The position numbers were made by a program, and so were the translations under genes. Positions 13,301-26,500 of a DNA stretch of 64,000 nucleotides are shown one piece after another. Numbering within the stretch: the stretch's first letter is position 1; each line of letters opens with the position of its first letter. The notes beneath the pieces were generated by a model. It was not told where the DNA came from. It searched no databases and saw nothing but the letters and a program-made list of their open reading frames with translations. This stretch comes from Tubulanus polymorphus (taxonomy: Eukaryota > Nemertea > Palaeonemertea > Tubulaniformes > Tubulanidae), in contig NC_134030.1 in NCBI RefSeq assembly GCF_964204645.1, positions 20,279,110 through 20,343,109 on the forward strand, in the 5' to 3' direction.

Positions 13301-16300
13301 GTAATTGGGCGCTTAGAAAAAGCAAAAACTACTATCAAATACATAGCAGTCGTAGTTATGTCTAGCAAAGGGTAAACGTGATATCGGTTCCAAACGTTAA
13401 ATACCTGTAATATGCTGATCGTGTAGTTGAAGTTGTCGATTATTTTGAACGTGTCGTTTTTGGCGTCGGGATTCTTCGGCAGAATTTGATTGAGCCCGTG
13501 CCACCACGAAAACGAAGGCCGCGGCTCGGCGTACACCTCGCACGTGATGTTCTTCACGTGTCCCGGCCAGTGGTAGATAATAGCCGGCTGGTCTTTCACG
13601 AATTCTGGCGGATCTGAAAAAATACGTATCGGGACGTTTAACAGCGCATCGTCGCAAATTGATTAAAAAGTTAATAAAAAATTGCACCGTCCTTTTCAAG
13701 GCTAAAATCATATAATTTCAGACTGTGGAGGTCTTATTACTGATCTAGTTGATTTCGACACATTAGCACTGAGGAATTCAATACGTAATGTCTATAACTC
13801 CTCAGAACTTCAGGGACGATAACAAAATCCAAATGGTCCCTGACAAAGGGCCAGAAAAGCCCCTTTTTATCCTAGATTTACCGTGGGAAGGCCGATGTAT
13901 ACCAATGCATTGCGCTTGCAGCTCCTGCATTACCAAATCTGCCCCCAAGTAAATTCCAATTTTCTAGTCCACCCCCTCTAAGAATCTAAGCGCTATTCAG
14001 ACCAGTGGGATTGGAACCGTAGCAGCAGCACCGGCGAAAGCCTTGGCAATAATTCACTGAACGGCGTTAATTTTCTTTCTATACCAGGTTCTTGAAGAAA
14101 TTGAAGTAAATTTGCCGGCAACCCGTCAAAAAACACGACAATCGGCCGCGGCAATCAGAAAATTGCTCGTCGCGAGCTGCCGGAAATCGAACTATTCACG
14201 AACTTACATTCGACGATGATAGTTTTATTAACCCTCGTCTCTCCGCCGGCGTTACGAGCGATACACGTGTAATTGCCCGTGTCGAATCGCGACACGTTCT
14301 TGATGAACAACTCGCCGGTTTTCGACACGATCTGGATTCGTTTGTCGTTCTGAAAAACACCGAAAACAAAAAAAATAAACGATCGAGTTTAAACGAAGAA
14401 ACGCAATCTACGAATTTCAAACGCGAATGAAACTACGAAAAAGTTTCATTTCAGAAAACAATCTATAAAATCTTTTTTGCAAAAATATACACAAACCCTT
14501 TCAGTAATGACCGACGCCATTTGGATTATCACGGTGGCCACTTTCCAACAATTTACAAATTCCTCAAGCTCTCCTTGATTTTTCAATATGATTACGGGAA
14601 GCTACCCCGAGTGAAATAGAGAAATTTCTATGTTTAACCTTTTCAGTGCGTGTACACCGCGGTGCGGTGTATGAATCGGCGATGGATTTTGCTAGTACAC
14701 CACACTGCGGTGTATTGATGTAATTAGTTATTAGTTTTTATCTCTATTGAAAGATGGCAGCACCTATCAAACATAGTGAAATATTAGTAACTAACGATAC
14801 ACTGCACCCAGTGTAGACACACTTAAGTGGTATTCCCGTTATTCAACACACTAGAGCAGAATTTTTCAAAATTTTCAAATTATCTTCAGCACTATAGGGT
14901 ATTGATTAGTCAGCACTGAAAGGGTTAAAATCTCACAACTCATTTTTTCCTTGAATCACGTATTCAAGGCTTTCATAGTATGTAATCGTTCAAGTATTTG
15001 TCTTAAGTCTCTATTAGAACTTTTGTTTTTCTCAAATTTTTCAATCATCATCATTGTTAACCTATTGTATCTTATTCTTATACTCTGTATGCCTCAGTCC
15101 GTAAGGATTTTAAGTACAATAAACAGTCATTTGAATTGAATTATTCATAAAGAAACACGCATGGTCAATAGCATTATGCGAATTCAGAGTTTTCGCGGTT
15201 TTTGGTTAAATTCGTCAACCCCTCATCCGGGTCGGCCTCGCGCGAGCGTGAAGAAACTGTTCGCCACTTACCGGTTGAAATCCTTCGACGTACGGTTTCT
15301 TACTGTAGACTTTCAGGAACTCGATGGTCGCCGCTGGTTTCGCTTGCACCTCGCAATGTAGCGACACGTCCTCGCCGATCACCGGTCGTTTATCGTAGTA
15401 TCGATAGATTCTCGGCGGCTCTGAAAAAATAAAAACAATCGATTTTTCACTCGACATGTTTCGAACCTAAAATAACGAAAATGCCTCGATATAGACGAAA
15501 ATATATAGTTTGAAAATGTTTCCTCGAGCTAGTGTAGTTTATTCGACGTTTCGACTATATCCTAATAGTCATCTTCAGGAATACTGTATTCCTTGAGCTA
15601 GTGTAGTTTATTCGACGTTCCGACCATATTATCCTAATACTGACGTTCAAACTGACCAATGGACTGACTGACTAATTGACCAACCAACGGATGAACTGAC
15701 CGACTAACAACCGGACTCACCGATCAACCAACCGATGAAATCACTGACTAATGTATGCACTGACCGATAGATAAGGTCACCAACTGTCAAGACTGACGAC
15801 TGATGGATGTTCTGACCGTTCGACCGATGTATGGAATGACTGACGATCCACTGGAATGACCGACCGACCATCACATCCGACCAACGGTCCAATACTAATA
15901 TTCTACTCGCCGATTTTCTATCATTCTATAATTTTCTCTCATACTGACCTATAACGTTGATGGTTACTGTAGCGCGGGCGTGAGACAGGTCGTTCTTAGC
16001 TTCGCATATGTAATCGCCGCTGTCGCTCGATTCTAAATTCCATATCGTAAACTTGCCCTGGAATTTATCTTCCTGGCTATACTTATCGCCGATTAGTGGC
16101 GTGTCTGGCATGTTCGCCTGTAATGAGAAACGATTAATAGAGATCAGTCGGACCAATTATCATTACTAGATCATCAAAATAAAATATCATATTCAGTGAG
16201 GATTCCTCGCGATAAAATAGCCTATTCTACTTTGGGCAAGTTAGTGTTCGATGGTACATCAACTACTGCGGCAATAGAGGATTCCACTTGTGGCAAGTGA

Positions 16301-19300
16301 GGATCCACCAGGTGTCACTAGTTTGCAGTAGGAAATCAACTTCTGACACGGTAGAGGATTCCACTTGTGGCAAGTGAGGATCCACTAGATGCCGCTAGTG
16401 TGCAGAAGGACATCAACTACTGCGGCAATAGAGGATTCCACTAGTGGCAAGTGAGGATCCACCAGGTGTCGCTAGTGTGCAGTAGGACATCAACTACTGC
16501 GACAACAGGGGATTCCACTTGTGGCAAGTGAGGATTAACCAGGTGTCACTAGTGTGCAGTAGGACATCAACTACTGCGACAACAGGGGATTTCACCTGTG
16601 GTAAGTGAGGATCCACTAGGTGTCGCTAGTGTCTAGACGAATGCCCGATTTCAAGTGAAATCTATCTATCATTTTTTCAAATTAACGAAGAAAATTATAA
16701 GCTATAGATCGTAAAGATCAATGCGAGTTGATCTTAAGACATTATTTACCTGATTTTTCTATGTGACGCCCAAAAAACTACATCCTCCCCGGCAGGGATT
16801 CGAACCTGATGGCATCGAGATTGCCACGGTTAGAAACCATGCCACACTAGACTGGAGTGCGAAGCTACACGCGCAGCTAAGATGATGTCATTATCAGCCA
16901 ATCAGATACCCGGTTTTATTTTAGCACGGGTTTTACCATTTATAGTTCTTCCGTGAAATTAATCTCAGAGATTATACAACAAGCAATTGGTGTCGCAACT
17001 ATTCAAAGCTGCGCATGTACCTGCGCACCCGGTCTAGTGTGGCAGGGGTTCGTGCCGTGGCTGAGTGTAGCGATGCTATCAGGTTCGAATCCCTGCCGAG
17101 GGAGGATGTAAAAACTAAGATCAACGATGTACAGTTGAAAATGAACTTAAGTTTCATCCAACTCTCTTGATGACCACGTTGCTACTAATCACACTTACCC
17201 GGTAGAGAGCGAATTTAGGTAATGGTTTACCGGTAGCTTCGCACACTATCGTTACTCCTTTCTGAGCGATCGCCGGATTCAACAATTTCGGTTTCATCGT
17301 TATCTTCGGCGGAGCTACGAAAAAAAGAGGAGTTCACCGTGAAATAGAGAAGTCGGACCGACGGGAACTGGGTGACCCGCGCGTCGGTTCCTATAGCGAA
17401 TATATAGACAACGGCTGCGATCACACGAGCGTTTGGAGCGAACAACTGTTCACACGGGTGCCCGAATGTGCCCGTGTCCGTTTGGCCCGAGCAAAAACTT
17501 CGGCCCAGGAAAGAGCCAAATTTTAGCACGGGACAAATGCTTGTGTTTGAACTGCAACTGATTCCGGGAATCACCCACTTCGCTTTGTTTAAGCATTGTT
17601 GATATCGAGTGAGTGGTTTGCGCGTGAACGCGCTCACTATATAGGCACGGGCCAAATTTGGACAGACCAAAAACGTCGGACCAGGCCCGAGCCAAATTTT
17701 AGCACCATACAAACGATTGCCTTTGAATTGCAACTAGCACCGGAAAGGATCCACTTCGCTTTGTTTGAGCATTGTTCAGTATCGAGTCAGTGGTTTGCGT
17801 GTGAACGCGCTCTCTAATTCGATACGGGCAAAATCTGAATCATCTGCGTGTGATCGCGGTCAATGACAGCTAGATTTCATACTTACTGTACACTTCGACT
17901 GTGATAGCTCGCGGCTGTATGTCTCCTTTCAGTTCGACCTCAGCCGTACACGTATAGATTCCGTTATCGGCTTCGGTCATGTTCTTTATACTCAATCCTT
18001 TATTACCGATCTGATATCTGTCACCTGGTTCAAAATAGTATATTCATATGAAAAACATTGACTAGAATTCACGTCAAATAAGATTCTGTCATGAGAACTT
18101 AGGCCTCATAGGCCAGTAGCGCGGGGTGTCAAGGGACCCCAAGGGGGTTACGACAAACCGCCCAAAATCTGAAAAGGTCCGCATTTAGCATTTGGAAAAC
18201 AAATTTTCAGAAACTTTGGCCTCGTCCTACATACTCCCGCAGCAATTGACCTACAGGTACTTAGGAATAACATAAATAAGAGACCTTGATCTGCAAGCAT
18301 TTTGCAATCCGAAAGGGAATGCTTCAGGGTTCATATAGTGTTCATGACCAATCTTATTTAATGACTTACAAGGACTCTTTTTACTCTGAGGGATCATTCA
18401 TTTATTACGTTCGCATTAGGGGAGGGGGAGGGGTCAGTGCGATTGCATACGGTAATGCTTAATGTATATAAAAGAATGGCCGATTTTGCGTACAGAGGGG
18501 GAGGGTAGGTTAAAAAATTCAAATTTTATGCGTACGTAATAAATGAATGATCCCCGATTCCAGGAATCATATATATCATATAATCGTCATGCTTAAAGCA
18601 GGAATCATGAAATCTTTGTGCATGTCCAAAAGCTTCAAATTATATTGGTGTGGCAAGACAGACACCGATCGAGGACCGTGATCATGATTAAAGGATTTTA
18701 GAGGCCACGAAATCAGTCATGCTGCAGACCCTGAGGTGCTTCCAATCAGCAAAACCACCGGATGATATCATCGGGACCGAACACGCCATAAGATACCACC
18801 GGCGGATAGACTTACCGATAGTAATTGGTCGTCTGGGACTGTTCTCATTTTTACGGTAGGACCACGTGACCTGCGGAGCCGGCGAACCGCTCACGACGCA
18901 CCTGATCAACCCGTCCTGGTAAATAGCCGGATGTTGTTCCCTCGCGCAATCGTCCCACGTTATTTTCTCTGCAAAGAATATCGGAATCAAATTGTAGGTA
19001 AATGGCGCGTATTTCTATTAAGCATTCAATTCAAAGAGCATGAAGTTCATTATGTGGCATAGTGTGGCTTGGCATAGTGTGGCTTGCATTTTGGTTAAAC
19101 AGAAATTACTAAATATTCATTACAAAATGTTCCCACCAATTTCGACCAACAGGATTTGTAGCAGTCTGACTGATACTGAGTCAGCAAATTTTTGAAGTCG
19201 AGTCAACACTTTTAGCACTCGATAAAGTCAAATGTCAGTACTTTAAAGCATTTTTCAAAAGTCATAAGTCAGCACGTAGTTCCTACATCAATGATTAAGC

Positions 19301-22300
19301 TATGAAATAAGCAAAATGCGTTTTTAATCAAATTTGAAATTTGTTTTTCAAAACCAAGAAACCTAAGCCTTGAAATTTGGTTTAAATCTGTATCTGGAAA
19401 GACACAATAGACCTGCCACAGGATTGGTAAGTAGAAAAATCCTAAGACGAGACTCGGAGTCCGAAAAGAGAAGTACCTAAAGGATTTTATTACCAGGATG
19501 CACGGTTTCATGGACTGAGTATCGAAGTTATCCCAAGGGATAAATCCTTAATCCGGGTCCAGTTCCACAGTCCTGAAGATTTGACTCCGAGTTAACTCAT
19601 TGAAAATGAACTAAATCTAACTCAGAGTTAACTCTAACTCACAATTGTGGAACTGAGTCCTGGGGCCGGATCCATAGTCATGACTTAGACTTACGACTGG
19701 TCTAAGACTCTTTTAGTTATATAGCTAATCTAACAGCTTATGACCAGTCTTAAGATTTAAGACCACTTTTGGACTTAAGTCTCGACTATGGAACCGGCCC
19801 CTGGGTAACAACCACCATAGTAACAATGAGGAACCACCGTTAAAACTGAAACATTTAGAAATGTTCCCAGGGACTATATTTCTTCCATTTCTATGAATCC
19901 GAGCCCTGGAAAGCCAACTCTAATCACAGCCTAACCTAGATTTTTTCCGTAAACGCTTTTCAGAATTTGTAGTTGAGTTGCGTAACCCTCCGATGAGTTC
20001 AACACGTTCGATAAATATTTCGAATCAACTCCTATCGTACGTAAATATTCTTTCTTTATCATATTAGTTTTTCGCAGCAGTTACAATTGATTTTAATCAT
20101 TTGAACAACATGATATCTAGAAAAAAAAAAAAACTCGGTACGACTAAACCGGGGTGCCTCGGCGACCGGCGGGCTGGCCTCGAGCCTAAAAAGTATTTCG
20201 AGACAACTAATCGAATTTCACAGCGACACCAGCGGGTAGACGAGCGTTTAATATAATATAAATAACAGGAAATGAAATCGAAAAATAAATTTATTTCCTG
20301 CTGTCAATAAAAGGGTGTTGGCAATATAAATACCCGTATCTCCGCAAACAGTCTGTCAATTTCATCGATCGCGACCAATCAACGACGGGTGTTGAATTTC
20401 GTTCAATCGACATCGCGGATCGTAAAAAAGTGAAATCAACGTCAGTCACTCGTTTGATATCGACATATCGTTCGGAATTATCGAATCTGTAGAGAGTGTG
20501 TTCGAATACCGTACAGGCTCAAACCATTCAGCGCGTCTACACCGCAGTGCGATGCATGTTCGAATACCGTACAGGCTCAAACCTTTCAGCGCGTCTACAC
20601 CGCAGTGCGATGCATGTTCGAATACCGTACAGGCTCAAACCTTTCAGCGCGTCTACACCGCAGTGCGAAGCATGTTCGAATACCGTACAGGCTCAAACCA
20701 TTCAGCGCGTCTACACCGCAGTGCGATGCATGTTCGAATACCGTACAGGCTCAAACCTTTCAGCGCGTCTACACCGCAGTGCGAAGCATGTTCGAATACC
20801 GTACAGGCTCAAACCTTTCAGCGCGTCTACACCGCAGTGCGATGCATGTTCGAATACCGTACAGGCTCAAACCATTCAGCGCGTCTAAACCGCAGTGCGA
20901 TGCATGTTCGAATACCGTACAGGCTCAAACCTTTCAGCGCGTCTACACCGCAGTGCGAAGCATGTTCGAATACCGTACAGGCTCAAACCTTTCAGCGCGT
21001 CTACACCGCAGTGCGATGCATGTTCGAATACCGTACAGGCTCAAACCTTCAATTCAAGGGAAAGGGTTCAATTCAAAATTCAAGCCACATTTCAATTTCT
21101 GCCACATCACACGAAATCCACAATCATCGAATTAAAAATCCAAAAAATTCAAAAGCCCAAAAATCCACGTTGAAATCACAATTTCAAATTCAACATTTTG
21201 CCTCAATATGATTATAAAAGTCTTTAAACTCGAACTTCATAATACTCACCATCACTGAAACATATTGAACATTTATTCAACAATTCGTTAATCTATTCAA
21301 TTTGATTTCGAGTAATTAACTACAGTATACATAAAACGATTACTAAAAGCAAGAAAAAGTGCAGGGAATTTAGATTAAACATAATATATGCTGTAACACC
21401 TATTAGTAACATACTTACCAGTATAGGCAATGCATCTGAAATATCAAAACAATCCCAACCCTTCAGCTCCCCCTGTTCAAACCAACCGGGCTCCAAACTT
21501 ACCCTAACTTTATTCAAGTAAACCGCTTTGGTTTGCTAATTACAGATTCGCAGAAAAACGACGATTTTGCAAGGCATACCACAGATATTATTGGCATGGC
21601 AAAACACTTTTCCGACCACTTTCAATGTGAATAATGGAAAGTTAGTTGAAACCAGTAAAACATTAATAGTTAACATTTGAAACATTTGTTAACATTTTTA
21701 GAATTAATATGGACAATATATAATTTAATTATAAATATATAAATATTAATATATTAATATGAATAATTCACTAGGGCTATGCGGTGATAATGTCTGCGTC
21801 ATATAATGGGGGCAAATGACAATGGGTACATGCCAATTGAGGATCCACCAGGTGGCGCTAGAATGGTGTACTGAAGGGCAAATGACAGCTACTGCGGCAA
21901 TCGAGTTCCACCTTAAGTTTCCAGTATATCATGGAAAGTCAACTGACTGCTTGGGCAATTGAGGCTCCACTAGGTGGCACTTCTATGATGCCACAATTGG
22001 GTATCGGACTCGTCCGACAATCAACGATCCAATAGGTGGCGCTAGTATAAGTTGCGGATGTGGATTACAGCATTCCAACAACTCAGTGTCGCTAGTCACT
22101 GGTCAGTTAATGTAATAAGTGAGTAAATTATCATTATACGTAATTTCACAAATCAGGGTGACCTCGATTCATGATTGGCAGGTTTAATCTCCGGGAACTG
22201 GACGATGAATATCCACTAATCTAACGTCCATCAATCAAGTGGAGCATTGAGATTATTCAGAGAGGATTAAGGATCGGTTAGGTGATTGTAATCTTACTGA

Positions 22301-23486
22301 ACAATATATAATTCAAAGGAGTTGGACTTCGAAAGGATGTTATGATCAGATAAAAATGAAATACAGTAAACCATGCACGAAGTCAGTTAAATGCTGAAGT
22401 GAAGGGGAAATGTCTCTTTAACTCGCTTGGTTCTGATAAGTCGTACATCTACACCGCAGTGCAGCATAGACACTCAGCATTGATTGCCTTTCTTTATACA
22501 TCGCACTGCGATGTATCCATATAGATATTAGTTAGTTATAATCTCTATTGAAAGATGGCAGCACCTGTCAAACATTGCGGAATATGAATAACTAACGATA
22601 CACCGCACCGCACTGCGGGTAAACACAATATAACGGTATGCCCATTATACACTGCACCGTTGTGCAATTTTCCAAAATTGTCAATTCATCTCAAACACTT
22701 TTAGGGTAAGAAGCCAGATCAGTCAGAACTGACGAAATTCAATTCAGGTGGACCGCAATTAACATTTGGATTAAAAATCTATCAGGTAGACAGGAGTTCA
22801 GTTAAATTTTTCCATATTTGAGTAGAACACAAACCCACTAAAATCGGAATTGCATCTACCGATCAATTCTGTAAATTCGACCGCCGATCACACTTAATCT
22901 GTATTTCAATTTCCGATTTCAAAACCAAACCCCGTTTCGCTACCGGCAGGCAGGTACGGCGGTTTGTAAGGGACTCCGAATCAAACAAATCATCAGCCTT
23001 TTTTAAAACCTTTTTGTCCGGGTACAAGAAGTCGTTCCATTTCGAAAACTCGCGCATGGTTTACTGTTATCGATTACGAATATGAATGTATTATACTGAA
23101 TTGTATAAATATATGTAAATATGTATAAATTAGTCCACGCGGGTTAAGTACGTAGTAGAGGTAGTCGAATTATGAATATGTTTCGGGGGGGGGGGGGACT
23201 TACTGTAAATGATCATGAGAGCCGACTCGGGCCGCACGTTCCGAAACGTTTTAGACCGGCACATGTACGTGCCGTAGTCCATTTCGGACACGGGATAAAA
23301 TATCAATTTCAAAACGGTTTTATCGCCGGCGTTAGTCTCTAAATACCTGTCGAAAACGAAAGTGAAATAAAAAAAACGCGGGGAAAGGAAAAAAAAACGT
23401 GTGCACAAAATAGGGGGGAAACAGCGCGATACGCATGCATACAGTATCAATAGGGGGAGGGGGAAAATAAACACATGCAAGAAGAT

Positions 23487-23548
<62 letters not shown>

Positions 23549-26500
23549 AAATGATGATTTAAGCTAAACGAATTTGATGACGATACTTGAACCAGTACAC
23601 ATCATTACTGAGGAAAGCAAAAATTACTGTAATTTAGATCAGGCTTTAAGCAGCTTTCCAATACAAATACGCCAAAACATGGTCGATGGGTAGGTTTTGG
23701 TTTGATGAAATGACGCAGACCCACGCCGCAGTTTGCGGAACTGGATCCGGAGTTGAACTAAACCCATACAACTGCGGAACTGGATCCGGAGTCGAATTAA
23801 ACCCGCATTGATGGCTAAAATGACATCGACTTAAATCAGGTCCACGCTAAAACTGCAGTTCACGGAACTGGATCCAGAGCGAAATTAAAACCTACACGAC
23901 TGTGGCGCGGCCGGGTTCGGTCAAATTAAACCCGCACACAAATGAAGAACTGGGTTAAGTCGAAGTCAGATTGGACCCATAACAGAATTCAGCTTCCGGC
24001 AATGGGATACTGATTTTTTTGACACTATGTAAGTTACGCAATCAGAATTTCTAACAGAAGAAAAATATACATTGCTGAAAATTGTTCGATGATTTATCAT
24101 TCTCACTATCTAATCAGTGGCGCATACTTGTGCTTCTTAATGATTACCACTTCATAGATAGTTGCACATTCCATAATAAAAACTCGCAAAAATTGCTACG
24201 ATCAATTTGCACTATAGGAATGACGATACGACTGAAGCTGCTCGAAGCCTGACAACCACATGAAAATACACTGCATTTAGCCGGTGTTTAGAGATTTCTT
24301 TTTCCATTAAGCGAAGGCTGAAATCCTGGGGGAGGGTACCCCGATATTTAAACAAATTTGTGAAGAACGTAGTTTCGCGTTATAGGAAACGATTATCAAT
24401 TTTAACCCCCTACACCATACGATGCGTATGTGCTTCAGGAAGTATAAGCCCGTTCGCATAAAATTTGTTCGGTAATTTTCAAAGAGCAAAACTAATATCT
24501 GAACTTTAAACCGTTCCGCTAGCCTGAAAATTGACTCAGACACTAAATTCACTACCCTGGAAAAAAAATTCTCAAACTCCAACCACTCACATTACGTAGT
24601 AGCGACTAAACATTGGACAGAAAAAATTTTTCTCATGCGACTAAAAATGAATCTGATTTGAGACCTATAATGATAAAAACAAAGCGACATGCAACCAGTG
24701 AATACAGACATACAGTTAACCTCGCTTAGCAGCAGCTTAGACTATACCGGAACATGTGGGCCTATCTTACTTTAGAAATCTTATAAGTAGCCTTTACGAC
24801 TCGAACTAATTTTAATTTGGATCCTCCTCACTTGCTGCATGGCTTGATTGCCGCAGTAGTTGATGTCCTACTGCACACTAGCGACACCTGGTGGATCCTC
24901 ACTTGCCATAAGCGGAATCTTCTATTGCTGCAGTTAGTTGATGTCCTGCTGCACAGTAGCGACAACTGGTGGATCTTCACTAGCCACGAGTAGAATCCTC
25001 TATTGCCACAGTTAGTTGATGTCCTACTGCATAGTAGCGACACCTAGTGGATCCTCCCTTACCACAAGCGGAATGCTCTATTGCCGCAGTAGTCGATTTC
25101 TTACTGCACACTAGCGACACCTAGTGGATCCTCACTTGCCATAAGCGGAATCCTCTATTGCTGCAGTTAGTTGATGTCCTACTACACAGTAGCGACACCT
25201 AGTGGATCCTCCCTTACCACAAGCAGAATGCTCTATAGCCGCAGTAGTTGATGTCTGACTGCACACTAGCGACACCTGGCAAATCTTCCCTTGCAGCAAG
25301 TGGTATGTATAAGCAATTTCTAAGTACGTAGTATGGCCAATAACACAGTATACAATTCTAATAGGCGATCTTGAACATTAATAGATATTCTAAGCGAGGT
25401 TTACTGTAGCCTCCGAACAGAACATGCAATAAATGGATATATATATATATACATATATTATACATATGCTCTCCTAAAACCGTGTGCCCGTGAACCTGTG
25501 TCGCGCGTGTCTAGACAGGTCAGCGCAGCGCGGAGCGACTTACTGTAGATGAATAACTCTTGTTGCACCTCGGTCGTGACGCCGCCGCCGCGTAACGATC
25601 GACACTTGTACGTGCCGCCGTCGTCCATCGTGACCGGATAGAATATCAGTTTCAATACGGTCAGCTCTCCGGCGTTCTGCTTAAGCGTCCTGTATGAGCG
25701 GCAGCGTTGAGGAGAAATTAACATCGACACTTGAATTCATACGAACCCGAGTTTGAACCGTCGGTATATTCATTGGAATCGAAAAGGCGGCAAAATACGG
25801 GATAATATTCGAGCAATGGGAGGGTGGTTCAATCCATTCTCGGTTATATGCGTCGGGCAAACAATAGTTAGTTTTTTCATAAAACTATCAAAATCTTGAA
25901 CTGAACAATTTTGCTAGCAGACTCCTCCTCCGCGACTCAAATCCAAGCGGAATTATTACTTTGAATTCGTAGTTCTAAGAATGAAAGCAATGAACTATCC
26001 ATGGGGCTCGTTAGAACTCAGTTAGAATTCCAACATTGACCATATGTTAACCCTTTCAGTGCATCTACACGGCAGTGCCGTGTATAAATCAGTAATGGCC
26101 TTTGTCCGCGGCATATCCATGCAATTGCCAATTAGTAATCATCTCTATGGAAAGATGGCAGCAGCTGTCAAACTTTCTGAGATATTACTGTCAATCACAA
26201 CATTCTGAAATATTGGTAACTAATGATACACCGTATTACAGTGTAGGCACGCTATAACAATACACTGCACTGCAGGACTGAGACACAATATAGTTGAATT
26301 ATACACTACTGCAATCACTGATTTATACACCGCACTATAGTTTAGATGCATTAAAGGGTTGAATATGAATGTGTTTAACTAAATTTAACTATCATTGGTC
26401 GGTGGATTAGAGCTAGGAGCAGTCTGCTGTAAGGAGCAACCATCAACCCTTAATCTGCCATGATACGACCAGAACACGGTTGAGACCGCGAACAAAGTTG

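Noticed and set aside
14196-14420. 74-aa minus-strand frame over Ig4
   Set aside because: Wrong frame; the Ig signature is in the exon 9 frame of the same bases.
16790-17110. Functional tRNA genes
   Set aside because: Only A- and B-box-like patches; no cloverleaf with an anticodon arm.
20496-21211. 237-aa and 176-aa plus-strand frames
   Set aside because: Stop-free 58-bp repeat read in three phases.
22863-23057. Lys-rich 64-aa minus-strand frame near exon 3b, a possible third alternative exon
   Set aside because: No Ig cysteine or tyrosine motif, and part of the sequence recurs at 57.9 kb, so it is an interspersed repeat.
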